Assembly: GCA_030544235.1 (NCBI GenBank)
Contig: CM060477.1
Location: 21,659,934 to 21,723,933 of the forward strand
Reading direction: 5' to 3'
Length of the DNA: 64,000 nt
DNA from: Lepturacanthus savala
Lineage: Eukaryota; Chordata; Actinopteri; Scombriformes; Trichiuridae
The notes below the pieces were generated by a model that did not search any database, had not been told where the DNA came from, and saw only the letters and a list, made by a program, of their open reading frames with translations. How positions within the stretch are numbered: the stretch's first letter is position 1; every line of letters starts with the position of its first letter. This document shows, one piece after another, positions 14,601 to 27,091 of this stretch. The translations under genes and the position numbers were made by a program.

Positions 14601-15619
14601 GCTCAGCGTTAGGGTATAGGGAACGAAACTGCCAGGTATACCTCGCCCGATGATTTTGAAGGTGGTAGAGCTCCGAAACTGAAAATCATATCAAAACGGC
14701 ACCAATTCCTACCCCCCCAGGTAAGAATTTAGGGTTAGGGTTAGGGTTAGGCTAGGTTTAGGGTTAGGCTCAGCGTTAGGGTATAGGGAACGAAACTGCC
14801 AGGTATACCTCGCCCGATGATTTTGAAGGTGGTAGAGCTCCGAAACTGAAAATCATATCAAAACGGCACCAATTCCTACCCCCCCAGGTAAGAATTTAGG
14901 GTTAGGGTTAGGGTTAAGCTAGGGTTAGGGTTAGGCTCAGCGTTAGGGTATAGGGAATGAAACTGCCACGTATACCTCGCCCGATGATTTTGAAGGTGGT
15001 AGAGCTCCGAAACTGAAAATCATATCAAAACGGCACCAATTCCTACCCCCCCAGGTAAGAATTTAGGGTTAGGGTTAGGGTTAGGGTTAAGCTAGGGTTA
15101 GGGTTAGGCTCAGCGTTAGGGTATAGGGAACGAAACTGCCAGGTATACCTCGCCCGATGATTTTGAAGGTGGTAGAGCTCCGAAACTGAAAATCATATCA
15201 AAACGGCACCAATTCCTACCCCCCAGGTAAGAATTTAGGGTTAGGGTTAGGGTTAGGGTTAAGCTAGGGTTAGGGTTAGGCTCAGCGTTAGGGTATAGGG
15301 AACGAAACTGCCAGGTATACCTCGCCCGATGATTTTGAAGGTGGTAGAGCTCCGAAACTGAAAATCATATCAAAACGGCACCAATTCCTACCCCCCCAGG
15401 TAAGAATTTAGGGTTAGGGTTAGGGTTAGGGTTAAGCTAGGGTTAGGGTTAGGCTCAGCGTTAGGGTATAGGGAACGAAACTGCCAGGTATACCTCGCCC
15501 GATGATTTTGAAGGTGGTAGAGCTCCGAAACTGAAAATCATATCAAAACGGCACCAATTCCTACCCCCCCAGGTAAGAATTTAGGGTTAGGGTTAGGGTT
15601 AGGGTTAGGGTTAGGGTTA
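11669..15619 (+). repeat. Segment 3: 3,951-bp higher-order repeat (23 monomers)
   Basis: Linkers: 3g 3aL 3c 4g 4a 3a 4a 4a 4a 4c 3g 3aL 4a 3g 3aL 4a 3aL 3g 3a 4a 4a 4a 6gs. It equals segment 2 plus a four-monomer insert of 686 bp, visible as two CTAGGTTTA junctions (14066 and 14752). The insert introduces two linked variants, CTACGG at 14233 and G76A at 14329, that recur together downstream. C5A lies at 11847 and AATGTAAC at 12388. Confidence 0.87.
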
Positions 15620-17163
15620 GGCTAGGGTTAGGCTCAGCGTTAGGGTATAGGGAATGAAACTGCCAGGTATACCTCGCCCGATGATTTTGAAGGTGGTAGA
15701 GCTCCGAAACTGAAAATCATATCAAAACGGCACCAATTCCTACCCCCCCAGGTAAGAATTTAGGGTTAGGGTTAGGGTTAGGCTAGGGTTAGGGTTAGGC
15801 TAAGCGTTAGGGTATAGGGAACGAAACTGCCAGGTATACCTCGCCCGATGATTTTGAAGGTGGTAGAGCTCCGAAACTGAAAATCATATCAAAACGGCAC
15901 CAATTCCTACCCCCCCAGGTAAGAATTTAGGGTTAGGGTTAGGGTTAAGCTAGGGTTAGGGTTAGGGTTAGGCTCAGCGTTAGGGTATAGGGAACGAAAC
16001 TGCCAGGTATACCTCGCCCGATGATTTTGAAGGTGGTAGAGCTCCGAAACTGAAAATCATATCAAAACGGCACCAATTCCTACCCCCCCAGGTAAGAATT
16101 TAGGGTTAGGGTTAGGGTTAGGGTTAAGCTAGGGTTAGGGTTAGGCTCAGCGTTAGGGTATAGGGAACGAAACTGCCAGGTATACCTCGCCCGATGATTT
16201 TGAAGGTGGTAGAGCTCCGAAACTGAAAATCATATCAAAACGGCACCAATTCCTACCCCCCCAGGTAAGAATTTAGGGTTAGGGTTAGGGTTAGGCTAGG
16301 TTTAGGGTTAGGCTCAGCGTTAGGGTATAGGGAACGAAACTGCCAGGTATACCTCGCCCGATGATTTTGAAGGTGGTAGAGCTCCGAAACTGAAAATCAT
16401 ATCAAAACGGCACCAATTCCTACCCCCCCAGGTAAGAATTTAGGGTTAGGGTTAGGGTTAAGCTAGGGTTAGGGTTAGGCTCAGCGTTAGGGTATAGGGA
16501 ATGAAACTGCCACGTATACCTCGCCCGATGATTTTGAAGGTGGTAGAGCTCCGAAACTGAAAATCATATCAAAACGGCACCAATTCCTACCCCCCCAGGT
16601 AAGAATTTAGGGTTAGGGTTAGGGTTAGGGTTAAGCTAGGGTTAGGGTTAGGCTCAGCGTTAGGGTATAGGGAACGAAACTGCCAGGTATACCTCGCCCG
16701 ATGATTTTGAAGGTGGTAGAGCTCCGAAACTGAAAATCATATCAAAACGGCACCAATTCCTACCCCCCAGGTAAGAATTTAGGGTTAGGGTTAGGGTTAG
16801 GGTTAAGCTAGGGTTAGGGTTAGGCTCAGCGTTAGGGTATAGGGAACGAAACTGCCAGGTATACCTCGCCCGATGATTTTGAAGGTGGTAGAGCTCCGAA
16901 ACTGAAAATCATATCAAAACGGCACCAATTCCTACCCCCCCAGGTAAGAATTTAGGGTTAGGGTTAGGGTTAGGGTTAAGCTAGGGTTAGGGTTAGGCTC
17001 AGCGTTAGGGTATAGGGAACGAAACTGCCAGGTATACCTCGCCCGATGATTTTGAAGGTGGTAGAGCTCCGAAACTGAAAATCATATCAAAACGGCACCA
17101 ATTCCTACCCCCCCAGGTAAGAATTTAGGGTTAGGGTTAGGGTTAGGGTTAGGGTTAGGGTTA
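15620..17163 (+). repeat. Segment 4: shortened 1,544-bp repeat (9 monomers)
   Basis: Linkers: 3g 3aL 4a 3g 3a 4a 4a 4a 6gs. It begins like segments 2 and 3 (C5A at 15798), then after the 3aL linker jumps to the monomers preceding CTAGGTTTA (16296) and closes with the same tail. It looks like segment 3 with fourteen internal monomers removed. About 14.75-15.96 kb recurs at 16.30-17.50 kb, offset 1,544. Confidence 0.85.
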
Positions 17164-19721
17164 GGCTAGGGTTAGGCTCAGCGTTAGGGTATAGGGAATG
17201 AAACTGCCAGGTATACCTCGCCCGATGATTTTGAAGGTGGTAGAGCTCCGAAACTGAAAATCATATCAAAACGGCACCAATTCCTACCCCCCCAGGTAAG
17301 AATTTAGGGTTAGGGTTAGGGTTAGGCTAGGGTTAGGGTTAGGCTAAGCGTTAGGGTATAGGGAACGAAACTGCCAGGTATACCTCGCCCGATGATTTTG
17401 AAGGTGGTAGAGCTCCGAAACTGAAAATCATATCAAAACGGCACCAATTCCTACCCCCCCAGGTAAGAATTTAGGGTTAGGGTTAGGGTTAAGCTAGGGT
17501 TAGGGTTAGGGTTAGGCTCAGCGTTAGGGTATAGGGAACGAAACTGCCAGGTATACCTCGCCCGATGATTTTGAAGGTGGTAGAGCTCCGAAACTGAAAA
17601 TCATATCAAAACGGCACCAATTCCTACCCCCCCAGGTAAGAATTTAGGGTTAGGGTTAGGGTTAGCGTTAAGCTAGGGTTAGGGTTAGGCTCAGCGTTAG
17701 GGTATAGGGAACGAAACTGCCAGGTATACCTCGCCCGATGATTTTGAAGGTGGTAGAGCTCCGAAACTGAAAATCATATCAAAACGGCACCAATTCCTAC
17801 CCCCCCAGGTAAGAATTTAGGGTTAGGGTTAGGGTTAGGGTTAGGCTAGGGTTAGGGTTAGGCTCAGCGTTAGGGTATAGGGAATGTAACTGCCACGTAT
17901 ACCTCGCCCGATGATTTTGAAGGTGGTAGAGCTCCGAAACTGAAAATCATATCAAAACGGCACCAATTCCTACCCCCCCAGGTAAGAATTTAGGGTTAGG
18001 GTTAGGGTTAAGCTAGGGTTAGGGTTAGGCTCAGCGTTAGGGTATAGGGAACGAAACTGCCAGGTATACCTCGCCCGATGATTTTGAAGGTGGTAGAGCT
18101 CCGAAACTGAAAATCATATCAAAACGGCACCAATTCCTACCCCCCCAGGTAAGAATTTAGGGTTAGGGTTAGGGTTAAGCTAGGGTTAGGGTTAGGCTCA
18201 GCGTTAGGGTATAGGGAATGAAACTGCCACGTATACCTCGCCCGATGATTTTGAAGGTGGTAGAGCTCCGAAACTGAAAATCATATCAAAACGGCACCAA
18301 TTCCTACCCCCCCAGGTAAGAATTTAGGGTTAGGGTTAGGGTTAGGGTTAAGCTAGGGTTAGGGTTAGGCTCAGCGTTAGGGTATAGGGAACGAAACTGC
18401 CAGGTATACCTCGCCCGATGATTTTGAAGGTGGTAGAGCTCCGAAACTGAAAATCATATCAAAACGGCACCAATTCCTACCCCCCAGGTAAGAATTTAGG
18501 GTTAGGGTTAGGGTTAGGGTTAAGCTAGGGTTAGGGTTAGGCTCAGCGTTAGGGTATAGGGAACGAAACTGCCAGGTATACCTCGCCCGATGATTTTGAA
18601 GGTGGTAGAGCTCCGAAACTGAAAATCATATCAAAACGGCACCAATTCCTACCCCCCCAGGTAAGAATTTAGGGTTAGGGTTAGGGTTAGGGTTAAGCTA
18701 GGGTTAGGGTTAGGCTCAGCGTTAGGGTATAGGGAACGAAACTGCCAGGTATACCTCGCCCGATGATTTTGAAGGTGGTAGAGCTCCGAAACTGAAAATC
18801 ATATCAAAACGGCACCAATTCCTACCCCCCAGGTAAGAATTTAGGGTTAGGGTTAGGGTTAGGGTTAGCGTTAAGCTAGGGTTAGGGTTAGGCTCAGCGT
18901 TAGGGTATAGGGAACGAAACTGCCAGGTATACCTCGCCCGATGATTTTGAAGGTGGTAGAGCTCCGAAACTGAAAATCATATCAAAACGGCACCAATTCC
19001 TACCCCCCAGGTAAGAATTTAGGGTTAGGGTTAGGGTTAGGCTAGGGTTAGGGTTAGGCTCAGCGTTAGGGTATAGGGAACGAAACTGCCAGGTATACCT
19101 CGCCCGATGATTTTGAAGGTGGTAGAGCTCCGAAACTGAAAATCATATCAAAACGGCACCAATTCCTACCCCCCCAGGTAAGAATTTAGGGTTAGGGTTA
19201 GGGTTAAGCTAGGGTTAGGGTTAGGGTTAGGCTCAGCGTTAGGGTATAGGGAACGAAACTGCCAGGTATACCTCGCCCGATGATTTTGAAGGTGGTAGAG
19301 CTCCGAAACTGAAAATCATATCAAAACGGCACCAATTCCTACCCCCCCAGGTAAGAATTTAGGGTTAGGGTTAGGGTTAGGGTTAAGCTAGGGTTAGGGT
19401 TAGGCTCAGCGTTAGGGTATAGGGAACGAAACTGCCAGGTATACCTCGCCCGATGATTTTGAAGGTGGTAGAGCTCCGAAACTGAAAATCATATCAAGAC
19501 GGCACCAATTCCTACCCCCCCAGGTAAGAATTTAGGGTTAGGGTTAGGGTTAGGCTAGGTTTAGGGTTAGGCTCAGCGTTAGGGTATAGGGAACGAAACT
19601 GCCAGGTATACCTCGCCCGATGATTTTGAAGGTGGTAGAGCTCCGAAACTGAAAATCATATCAAAACGGCACCAATTCCTACCCCCCCAGGTAAGAATTT
19701 AGGGTTAGGGTTAGGGTTAAG
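17164..19721 (+). repeat. Segment 5: copy of segment 3, offset ~5,490
   Basis: Linkers: 3g 3aL 3c 4g 3a 3a 4a 4a 4a 4c 3g 3aL 4a 3g 3aL. It parallels 11,669-14,233. The offset is 5,495 up to AATGTAAC (17883) and 5,489 from CTAGGTTTA (19555) onward, because the linker near 18,000 lost one hexamer (4a became 3a). Landmarks: C5A at 17342, A96G at 19498 (single copy), CTACGG at 19722. Confidence 0.87.
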
Positions 19722-22700
19722 CTACGGTTAGGGTTAGGGTTAGGCTCAGCGTTAGGGTATAGGGAACGAAACTGCCAGGTATACCTCGCCCGATGATTTT
19801 GAAGGTGGTAGAGCTCCAAAACTGAAAATCATATCAAAACGGCACCAATTCCTACCCCCCCAGGTAAGAATTTAGGGTTAGGGTTAGGGTTAGGGTTAAG
19901 CTAGGGTTAGGGTTAGGCTCAGCGTTAGGGTATAGGGAATGAAACTGCCAGGTATACCTCGCCCGATGATTTTGAAGGTGGTAGAGCTCCGAAACTGAAA
20001 ATCATATCAAAACGGCACCAATTCCTACCCCCCCAGGTAAGAATTTAGGGTTAGGGTTAGGGTTAAGCTAGGGTTAGGGTTAGGGTTAGGCTCAGCGTTA
20101 GGGTATAGGGAACGAAACTGCCAGGTATACCTCGCCCGATGATTTTGAAGGTGGTAGAGCTCCGAAACTGAAAATCATATCAAAACGGCACCAATTCCTA
20201 CCCCCCCAGGTAAGAATTTAGGGTTAGGGTTAGGGTTAAGCTAGGGTTAGGGTTAGGCTCAGCGTTAGGGTATAGGGAACGAAACTGCCAGGTATACCTC
20301 GCCCGATGATTTTGAAGGTGGTAGAGCTCCGAAACTGAAAATCATATCAAAACGGCACCAATTCCTACCCCCCCAGGTAAGAATTTAGGGTTAGGGTTAG
20401 GGTTAAGCTAGGGTTAGGGTTAGGCTCAGCGTTAGGGTATAGGGAACGAAACTGCCAGGTATACCTCGCCCGATGATTTTGAAGGTGGTAGAGCTCCGAA
20501 ACTGAAAATCATATCAAAACGGCACCAATTCCTACCCCCCCAGGTAAGAATTTAGGGTTAGGGTTAGGGTTAGCGTTAAGCTAGGGTTAGGGTTAGGCTC
20601 AGCGTTAGGGTATAGGGAACGAAACTGCCAGGTATACCTCGCCCGATGATTTTGAAGGTGGTAGAGCTCCGAAACTGAAAATCATATCAAAACGGCACCA
20701 ATTCCTACCCCCCCAGGTAAGAATTTAGGGTTAGGGTTAGGGTTAGGGTTAGGCTAGGGTTAGGGTTAGGCTCAGCGTTAGGGTATAGGGAATGAAACTG
20801 CCACGTATACCTCGCCCGATGATTTTGAAGGTGGTAGAGCTCCGAAACTGAAAATCATATCAAAACGGCACCAATTCCTACCCCCCCAGGTAAGAATTTA
20901 GGGTTAGGGTTAGGGTTAGGGTTAAGCTAGGGTTAGGGTTAGGCTCAGCGTTAGGGTATAGGGAACGAAACTGCCAGGTATACCTCGCCCGATGATTTTG
21001 AAGGTGGTAGAGCTCCGAAACTGAAAATCATATCAAAACGGCACCAATTCCTACCCCCCCAGGTAAGAATTTAGGGTTAGGGTTAGGGTTAAGCTAGGGT
21101 TAGGGTTAGGCTCAGCGTTAGGGTATAGGGAATGAAACTGCCACGTATACCTCGCCCGATGATTTTGAAGGTGGTAGAGCTCCGAAACTGAAAATCATAT
21201 CAAAACGGCACCAATTCCTACCCCCCCAGGTAAGAATTTAGGGTTAGGGTTAGGGTTAGGGTTAAGCTAGGGTTAGGGTTAGGCTCAGCGTTAGGGTATA
21301 GGGAACGAAACTGCCAGGTATACCTCGCCCGATGATTTTGAAGGTGGTAGAGCTCCGAAACTGAAAATCATATCAAAACGGCACCAATTCCTACCCCCCA
21401 GGTAAGAATTTAGGGTTAGGGTTAGGGTTAGGGTTAAGCTAGGGTTAGGGTTAGGCTCAGCGTTAGGGTATAGGGAACGAAACTGCCAGGTATACCTCGC
21501 CCGATGATTTTGAAGGTGGTAGAGCTCCGAAACTGAAAATCATATCAAAACGGCACCAATTCCTACCCCCCCAGGTAAGAATTTAGGGTTAGGGTTAGGG
21601 TTAGGGTTAAGCTAGGGTTAGGGTTAGGCTCAGCGTTAGGGTATAGGGAACGAAACTGCCAGGTATACCTCGCCCGATGATTTTGAAGGTGGTAGAGCTC
21701 CGAAACTGAAAATCATATCAAAACGGCACCAATTCCTACCCCCCCAGGTAAGAATTTAGGGTTAGGGTTAGGGTTAAGCTAGGGTTAGGGTTAGGCTCAG
21801 CGTTAGGGTATAGGGAATGAAACTGCCACGTATACCTCGCCCGATGATTTTGAAGGTGGTAGAGCTCCGAAACTGAAAATCATATCAAAACGGCACCAAT
21901 TCCTACCCCCCCAGGTAAGAATTTAGGGTTAGGGTTAGGGTTAGGGTTAAGCTAGGGTTAGGGTTAGGCTCAGCGTTAGGGTATAGGGAACGAAACTGCC
22001 AGGTATACCTCGCCCGATGATTTTGAAGGTGGTAGAGCTCCGAAACTGAAAATCATATCAAAACGGCACCAATTCCTACCCCCCAGGTAAGAATTTAGGG
22101 TTAGGGTTAGGGTTAGGGTTAAGCTAGGGTTAGGGTTAGGCTCAGCGTTAGGGTATAGGGAACGAAACTGCCAGGTATACCTCGCCCGATGATTTTGAAG
22201 GTGGTAGAGCTCCGAAACTGAAAATCATATCAAAACGGCACCAATTCCTACCCCCCCAGGTAAGAATTTAGGGTTAGGGTTAGGGTTAGGGTTAAGCTAG
22301 GGTTAGGGTTAGGCTCAGCGTTAGGGTATAGGGAACGAAACTGCCAGGTATACCTCGCCCGATGATTTTGAAGGTGGTAGAGCTCCGAAACTGAAAATCA
22401 TATCAAAACGGCACCAATTCCTACCCCCCCAGGTAAGAATTTAGGGTTAGGGTTAGGGTTAAGCTAGGGTTAGGGTTAGGCTCAGCGTTAGGGTATAGGG
22501 AATGAAACTGCCACGTATACCTCGCCCGATGATTTTGAAGGTGGTAGAGCTCCGAAACTGAAAATCATATCAAAACGGCACCAATTCCTACCCCCCCAGG
22601 TAAGAATTTAGGGTTAGGGTTAGGGTTAGGGTTAAGCTAGGGTTAGGGTTAGGCTCAGCGTTAGGGTATAGGGAACGAAACTGCCAGGTATACCTCGCCC

Positions 22701-24511
22701 GATGATTTTGAAGGTGGTAGAGCTCCGAAACTGAAAATCATATCAAAACGGCACCAATTCCTACCCCCCAGGTAAGAATTTAGGGTTAGGGTTAGGGTTA
22801 GGGTTAAGCTAGGGTTAGGGTTAGGCTCAGCGTTAGGGTATAGGGAACGAAACTGCCAGGTATACCTCGCCCGATGATTTTGAAGGTGGTAGAGCTCCGA
22901 AACTGAAAATCATATCAAAACGGCACCAATTCCTACCCCCCCAGGTAAGAATTTAGGGTTAGGGTTAGGGTTAGGGTTAAGCTAGGGTTAGGGTTAGGCT
23001 CAGCGTTAGGGTATAGGGAACGAAACTGCCAGGTATACCTCGCCCGATGATTTTGAAGGTGGTAGAGCTCCGAAACTGAAAATCATATCAAAACGGCACC
23101 AATTCCTACCCCCCAGGTAAGAATTTAGGGTTAGGGTTAGGGTTAGGGTTAGCGTTAAGCTAGGGTTAGGGTTAGGCTCAGCGTTAGGGTATAGGGAACG
23201 AAACTGCCAGGTATACCTCGCCCGATGATTTTGAAGGTGGTAGAGCTCCGAAACTGAAAATCATATCAAAACGGCACCAATTCCTACCCCCCAGGTAAGA
23301 ATTTAGGGTTAGGGTTAGGGTTAGGCTAGGGTTAGGGTTAGGCTCAGCGTTAGGGTATAGGGAACGAAACTGCCAGGTATACCTCGCCCGATGATTTTGA
23401 AGGTGGTAGAGCTCCGAAACTGAAAATCATATCAAAACGGCACCAATTCCTACCCCCCCAGGTAAGAATTTAGGGTTAGGGTTAGGGTTAAGCTAGGGTT
23501 AGGGTTAGGGTTAGGCTCAGCGTTAGGGTATAGGGAACGAAACTGCCAGGTATACCTCGCCCGATGATTTTGAAGGTGGTAGAGCTCCGAAACTGAAAAT
23601 CATATCAAAACGGCACCAATTCCTACCCCCCCAGGTAAGAATTTAGGGTTAGGGTTAGGGTTAGGGTTAAGCTAGGGTTAGGGTTAGGCTCAGCGTTAGG
23701 GTATAGGGAACGAAACTGCCAGGTATACCTCGCCCGATGATTTTGAAGGTGGTAGAGCTCCGAAACTGAAAATCATATCAAAACGGCACCAATTCCTACC
23801 CCCCCAGGTAAGAATTTAGGGTTAGGGTTAGGGTTAGGCTAGGGTTAGGGTTAGGCTCAGCGTTAGGGTATAGGGAACGAAACTGCCAGGTATACCTCGC
23901 CCGATGATTTTGAAGGTGGTAGAGCTCCGAAACTGAAAATCATATCAAAACGGCACCAATTCCTACCCCCCAGGTAAGAATTTAGGGTTAGGGTTAGGGT
24001 TAGGCTAGGGTTAGGGTTAGGCTCAGCGTTAGGGTATAGGGAACGAAACTGCCAGGTATACCTCGCCCGATGATTTTGAAGGTGGTAGAGCTCCGAAACT
24101 GAAAATCATATCAAAACGGCACCAATTCCTACCCCCCCAGGTAAGAATTTAGGGTTAGGGTTAGGGTTAAGCTAGGGTTAGGGTTAGGGTTAGGCTCAGC
24201 GTTAGGGTATAGGGAACGAAACTGCCAGGTATACCTCGCCCGATGATTTTGAAGGTGGTAGAGCTCCGAAACTGAAAATCATATCAAAACGGCACCAATT
24301 CCTACCCCCCCAGGTAAGAATTTAGGGTTAGGGTTAGGGTTAGGCTAGGGTTAGGGTTAGGCTCAGCGTTAGGGTATAGGGAACGAAACTGCCAGGTATA
24401 CCTCGCCCGATGATTTTGAAGGTGGTAGAGCTCCGAAACTGAAAATCATATCAAAACGGCACCAATTCCTACCCCCCCAGGTAAGAATTTAGGGTTAGGG
24501 TTAGGGTTAAG
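19722..24511 (+). repeat. Segment 6: 4,790-bp block with a triplicated 685-bp unit
   Basis: Linkers: 4a 3aL 3a 3a 3c 4g 4a 3a 4a 4a 4a 3a 4a 4a 4a 3a 4a 4a 4a 4c 3g 3aL 4a 3g 3g 3aL 3g 3aL. It starts with the CTACGG/G76A pair (19722, 19818) and ends at the next CTACGG (24512). The first kilobase recurs at 24.5-25.5 kb, offset 4,790. About 22.4-23.8 kb recurs at 40.0-41.4 kb, offset 17,577. Confidence 0.86.
21131..23185 (+). repeat. 685-bp four-monomer higher-order repeat, three copies
   Basis: The T25/CACG core occurs at 21131, 21816 and 22501, exactly 685 bp apart. Each time it is followed by 4a, a six-C monomer with 4a, then another 4a. Copies one and two close with a 3a linker; copy three closes with a six-C 4c linker, so its boundary is altered. 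This is the most regular local tandem in the window and looks recent. Confidence 0.88.
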
Positions 24512-27091
24512 CTACGGTTAGGGTTAGGGTTAGGCTCAGCGTTAGGGTATAGGGAACGAAACTGCCAGGTATACCTCGCCCGATGATTTTGAAGGTGGTA
24601 GAGCTCCAAAACTGAAAATCATATCAAAACGGCACCAATTCCTACCCCCCCAGGTAAGAATTTAGGGTTAGGGTTAGGGTTAGGGTTAAGCTAGGGTTAG
24701 GGTTAGGCTCAGCGTTAGGGTATAGGGAATGAAACTGCCAGGTATACCTCGCCCGATGATTTTGAAGGTGGTAGAGCTCCGAAACTGAAAATCATATCAA
24801 AACGGCACCAATTCCTACCCCCCCAGGTAAGAATTTAGGGTTAGGGTTAGGGTTAAGCTAGGGTTAGGGTTAGGGTTAGGCTCAGCGTTAGGGTATAGGG
24901 AACGAAACTGCCAGGTATACCTCGCCCGATGATTTTGAAGGTGGTAGAGCTCCGAAACTGAAAATCATATCAAAACGGCACCAATTCCTACCCCCCCAGG
25001 TAAGAATTTAGGGTTAGGGTTAGGGTTAAGCTAGGGTTAGGGTTAGGCTCAGCGTTAGGGTATAGGGAACGAAACTGCCAGGTATACCTCGCCCGATGAT
25101 TTTGAAGGTGGTAGAGCTCCGAAACTGAAAATCATATCAAAACGGCACCAATTCCTACCCCCCCAGGTAAGAATTTAGGGTTAGGGTTAGGGTTAAGCTA
25201 GGGTTAGGGTTAGGCTCAGCGTTAGGGTATAGGGAACGAAACTGCCAGGTATACCTCGCCCGATGATTTTGAAGGTGGTAGAGCTCCGAAACTGAAAATC
25301 ATATCAAAACGGCACCAATTCCTACCCCCCCAGGTAAGAATTTAGGGTTAGGGTTAGGGTTAGCGTTAAGCTAGGGTTAGGGTTAGGCTCAGCGTTAGGG
25401 TATAGGGAACGAAACTGCCAGGTATACCTCGCCCGATGATTTTGAAGGTGGTAGAGCTCCGAAACTGAAAATCATATCAAAACGGCACCAATTCCTACCC
25501 CCCCAGGTAAGAATTTAGGGTTAGGGTTAGGGTTAAGCTAGGGTTAGGGTTAGGCTAGGGTTAGGGTTAGGCTCAGCGTTAGGGTATAGGGAATGAAACT
25601 GCCACGTATACCTCGCCCGATGATTTTGAAGGTGGTAGAGCTCCGAAACTGAAAATCATATCAAAACGGCACCAATTCCTACCCCCCCAGGTAAGAATTT
25701 AGGGTTAGGGTTAGGGTTAGGGTTAAGCTAGGGTTAGGGTTAGGCTCAGCGTTAGGGTATAGGGAACGAAACTGCCAGGTATACCTCGCCCGATGATTTT
25801 GAAGGTGGTAGAGCTCCGAAACTGAAAATCATATCAAAACGGCACCAATTCCTACCCCCCCAGGTAAGAATTTAGGGTTAGGGTTAGGGTTAAGCTAGGG
25901 TTAGGGTTAGGCTCAGCGTTAGGGTATAGGGAATGAAACTGCCACGTATACCTCGCCCGATGATTTTGAAGGTGGTAGAGCTCCGAAACTGAAAATCATA
26001 TCAAAACGGCACCAATTCCTACCCCCCCAGGTAAGAATTTAGGGTTAGGGTTAGGGTTAGGGTTAAGCTAGGGTTAGGGTTAGGCTCAGCGTTAGGGTAT
26101 AGGGAACGAAACTGCCAGGTATACCTCGCCCGATGATTTTGAAGGTGGTAGAGCTCCGAAACTGAAAATCATATCAAAACGGCACCAATTCCTACCCCCC
26201 AGGTAAGAATTTAGGGTTAGGGTTAGGGTTAGGGTTAAGCTAGGGTTAGGGTTAGGCTCAGCGTTAGGGTATAGGGAACGAAACTGCCAGGTATACCTCG
26301 CCCGATGATTTTGAAGGTGGTAGAGCTCCGAAACTGAAAATCATATCAAAACGGCACCAATTCCTACCCCCCCAGGTAAGAATTTAGGGTTAGGGTTAGG
26401 GTTAGGGTTAAGCTAGGGTTAGGGTTAGGCTCAGCGTTAGGGTATAGGGAACGAAACTGCCAGGTATACCTCGCCCGATGATTTTGAAGGTGGTAGAGCT
26501 CCGAAACTGAAAATCATATCAAAACGGCACCAATTCCTACCCCCCAGGTAAGAATTTAGGGTTAGGGTTAGGGTTAAGCTAGGGTTAGGGTTAGGGTTAG
26601 GCTCAGCGTTAGGGTATAGGGAACGAAACTGCCAGGTATACCTCGCCCGATGATTTTGAAGGTGGTAGAGCTCCGAAACTGAAAATCATATCAAAACGGC
26701 ACCAATTCCTACCCCCCCAGGTAAGAATTTAGGGTTAGGGTTAGGGTTAGGGTTAAGCTAGGGTTAGGGTTAGGCTCAGCGTTAGGGTATAGGGAACGAA
26801 ACTGCCAGGTATACCTCGCCCGATGATTTTGAAGGTGGTAGAGCTCCGAAACTGAAAATCATATCAAAACGGCACCAATTCCTACCCCCCCAGGTAAGAA
26901 TTTAGGGTTAGGGTTAGGGTTAGGCTAGGGTTAGGGTTAGGCTCAGCGTTAGGGTATAGGGAACGAAACTGCCAGGTATACCTCGCCCGATGATTTTGAA
27001 GGTGGTAGAGCTCCGAAACTGAAAATCATATCAAAACGGCACCAATTCCTACCCCCCCAGGTAAGAATTTAGGGTTAGGGTTAGGGTTAAG
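24512..27091 (+). repeat. Segment 7: CTACGG block, parent-like copy of 41.6-43.7 kb
   Basis: Linkers: 4a 3aL 3a 3a 3c composite 4a 3a 4a 4a 4a 3aL 4a 3g 3aL. It begins with CTACGG (24512) and G76A (24608) and ends at a mutated form, GGTACGG (27092), with its own G76A (27188). The same series appears at 41.58-43.67 kb (offset 17,071, then 17,077) and from 48.52 kb (offset 6,844 from the 41-kb copy). Confidence 0.86.
25517..25569 (+). repeat. Composite double linker
   Basis: Here an AAGCT junction is followed by AGGGTTAGGGTT and then by an AGGCT junction before the next core, as if two linkers were joined with the intervening core lost. Later copies at 42588-42646 and 49432-49490 have one more hexamer at the left, so those two are each other's closest relatives. 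It is a precise marker of shared descent. Confidence 0.85.
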
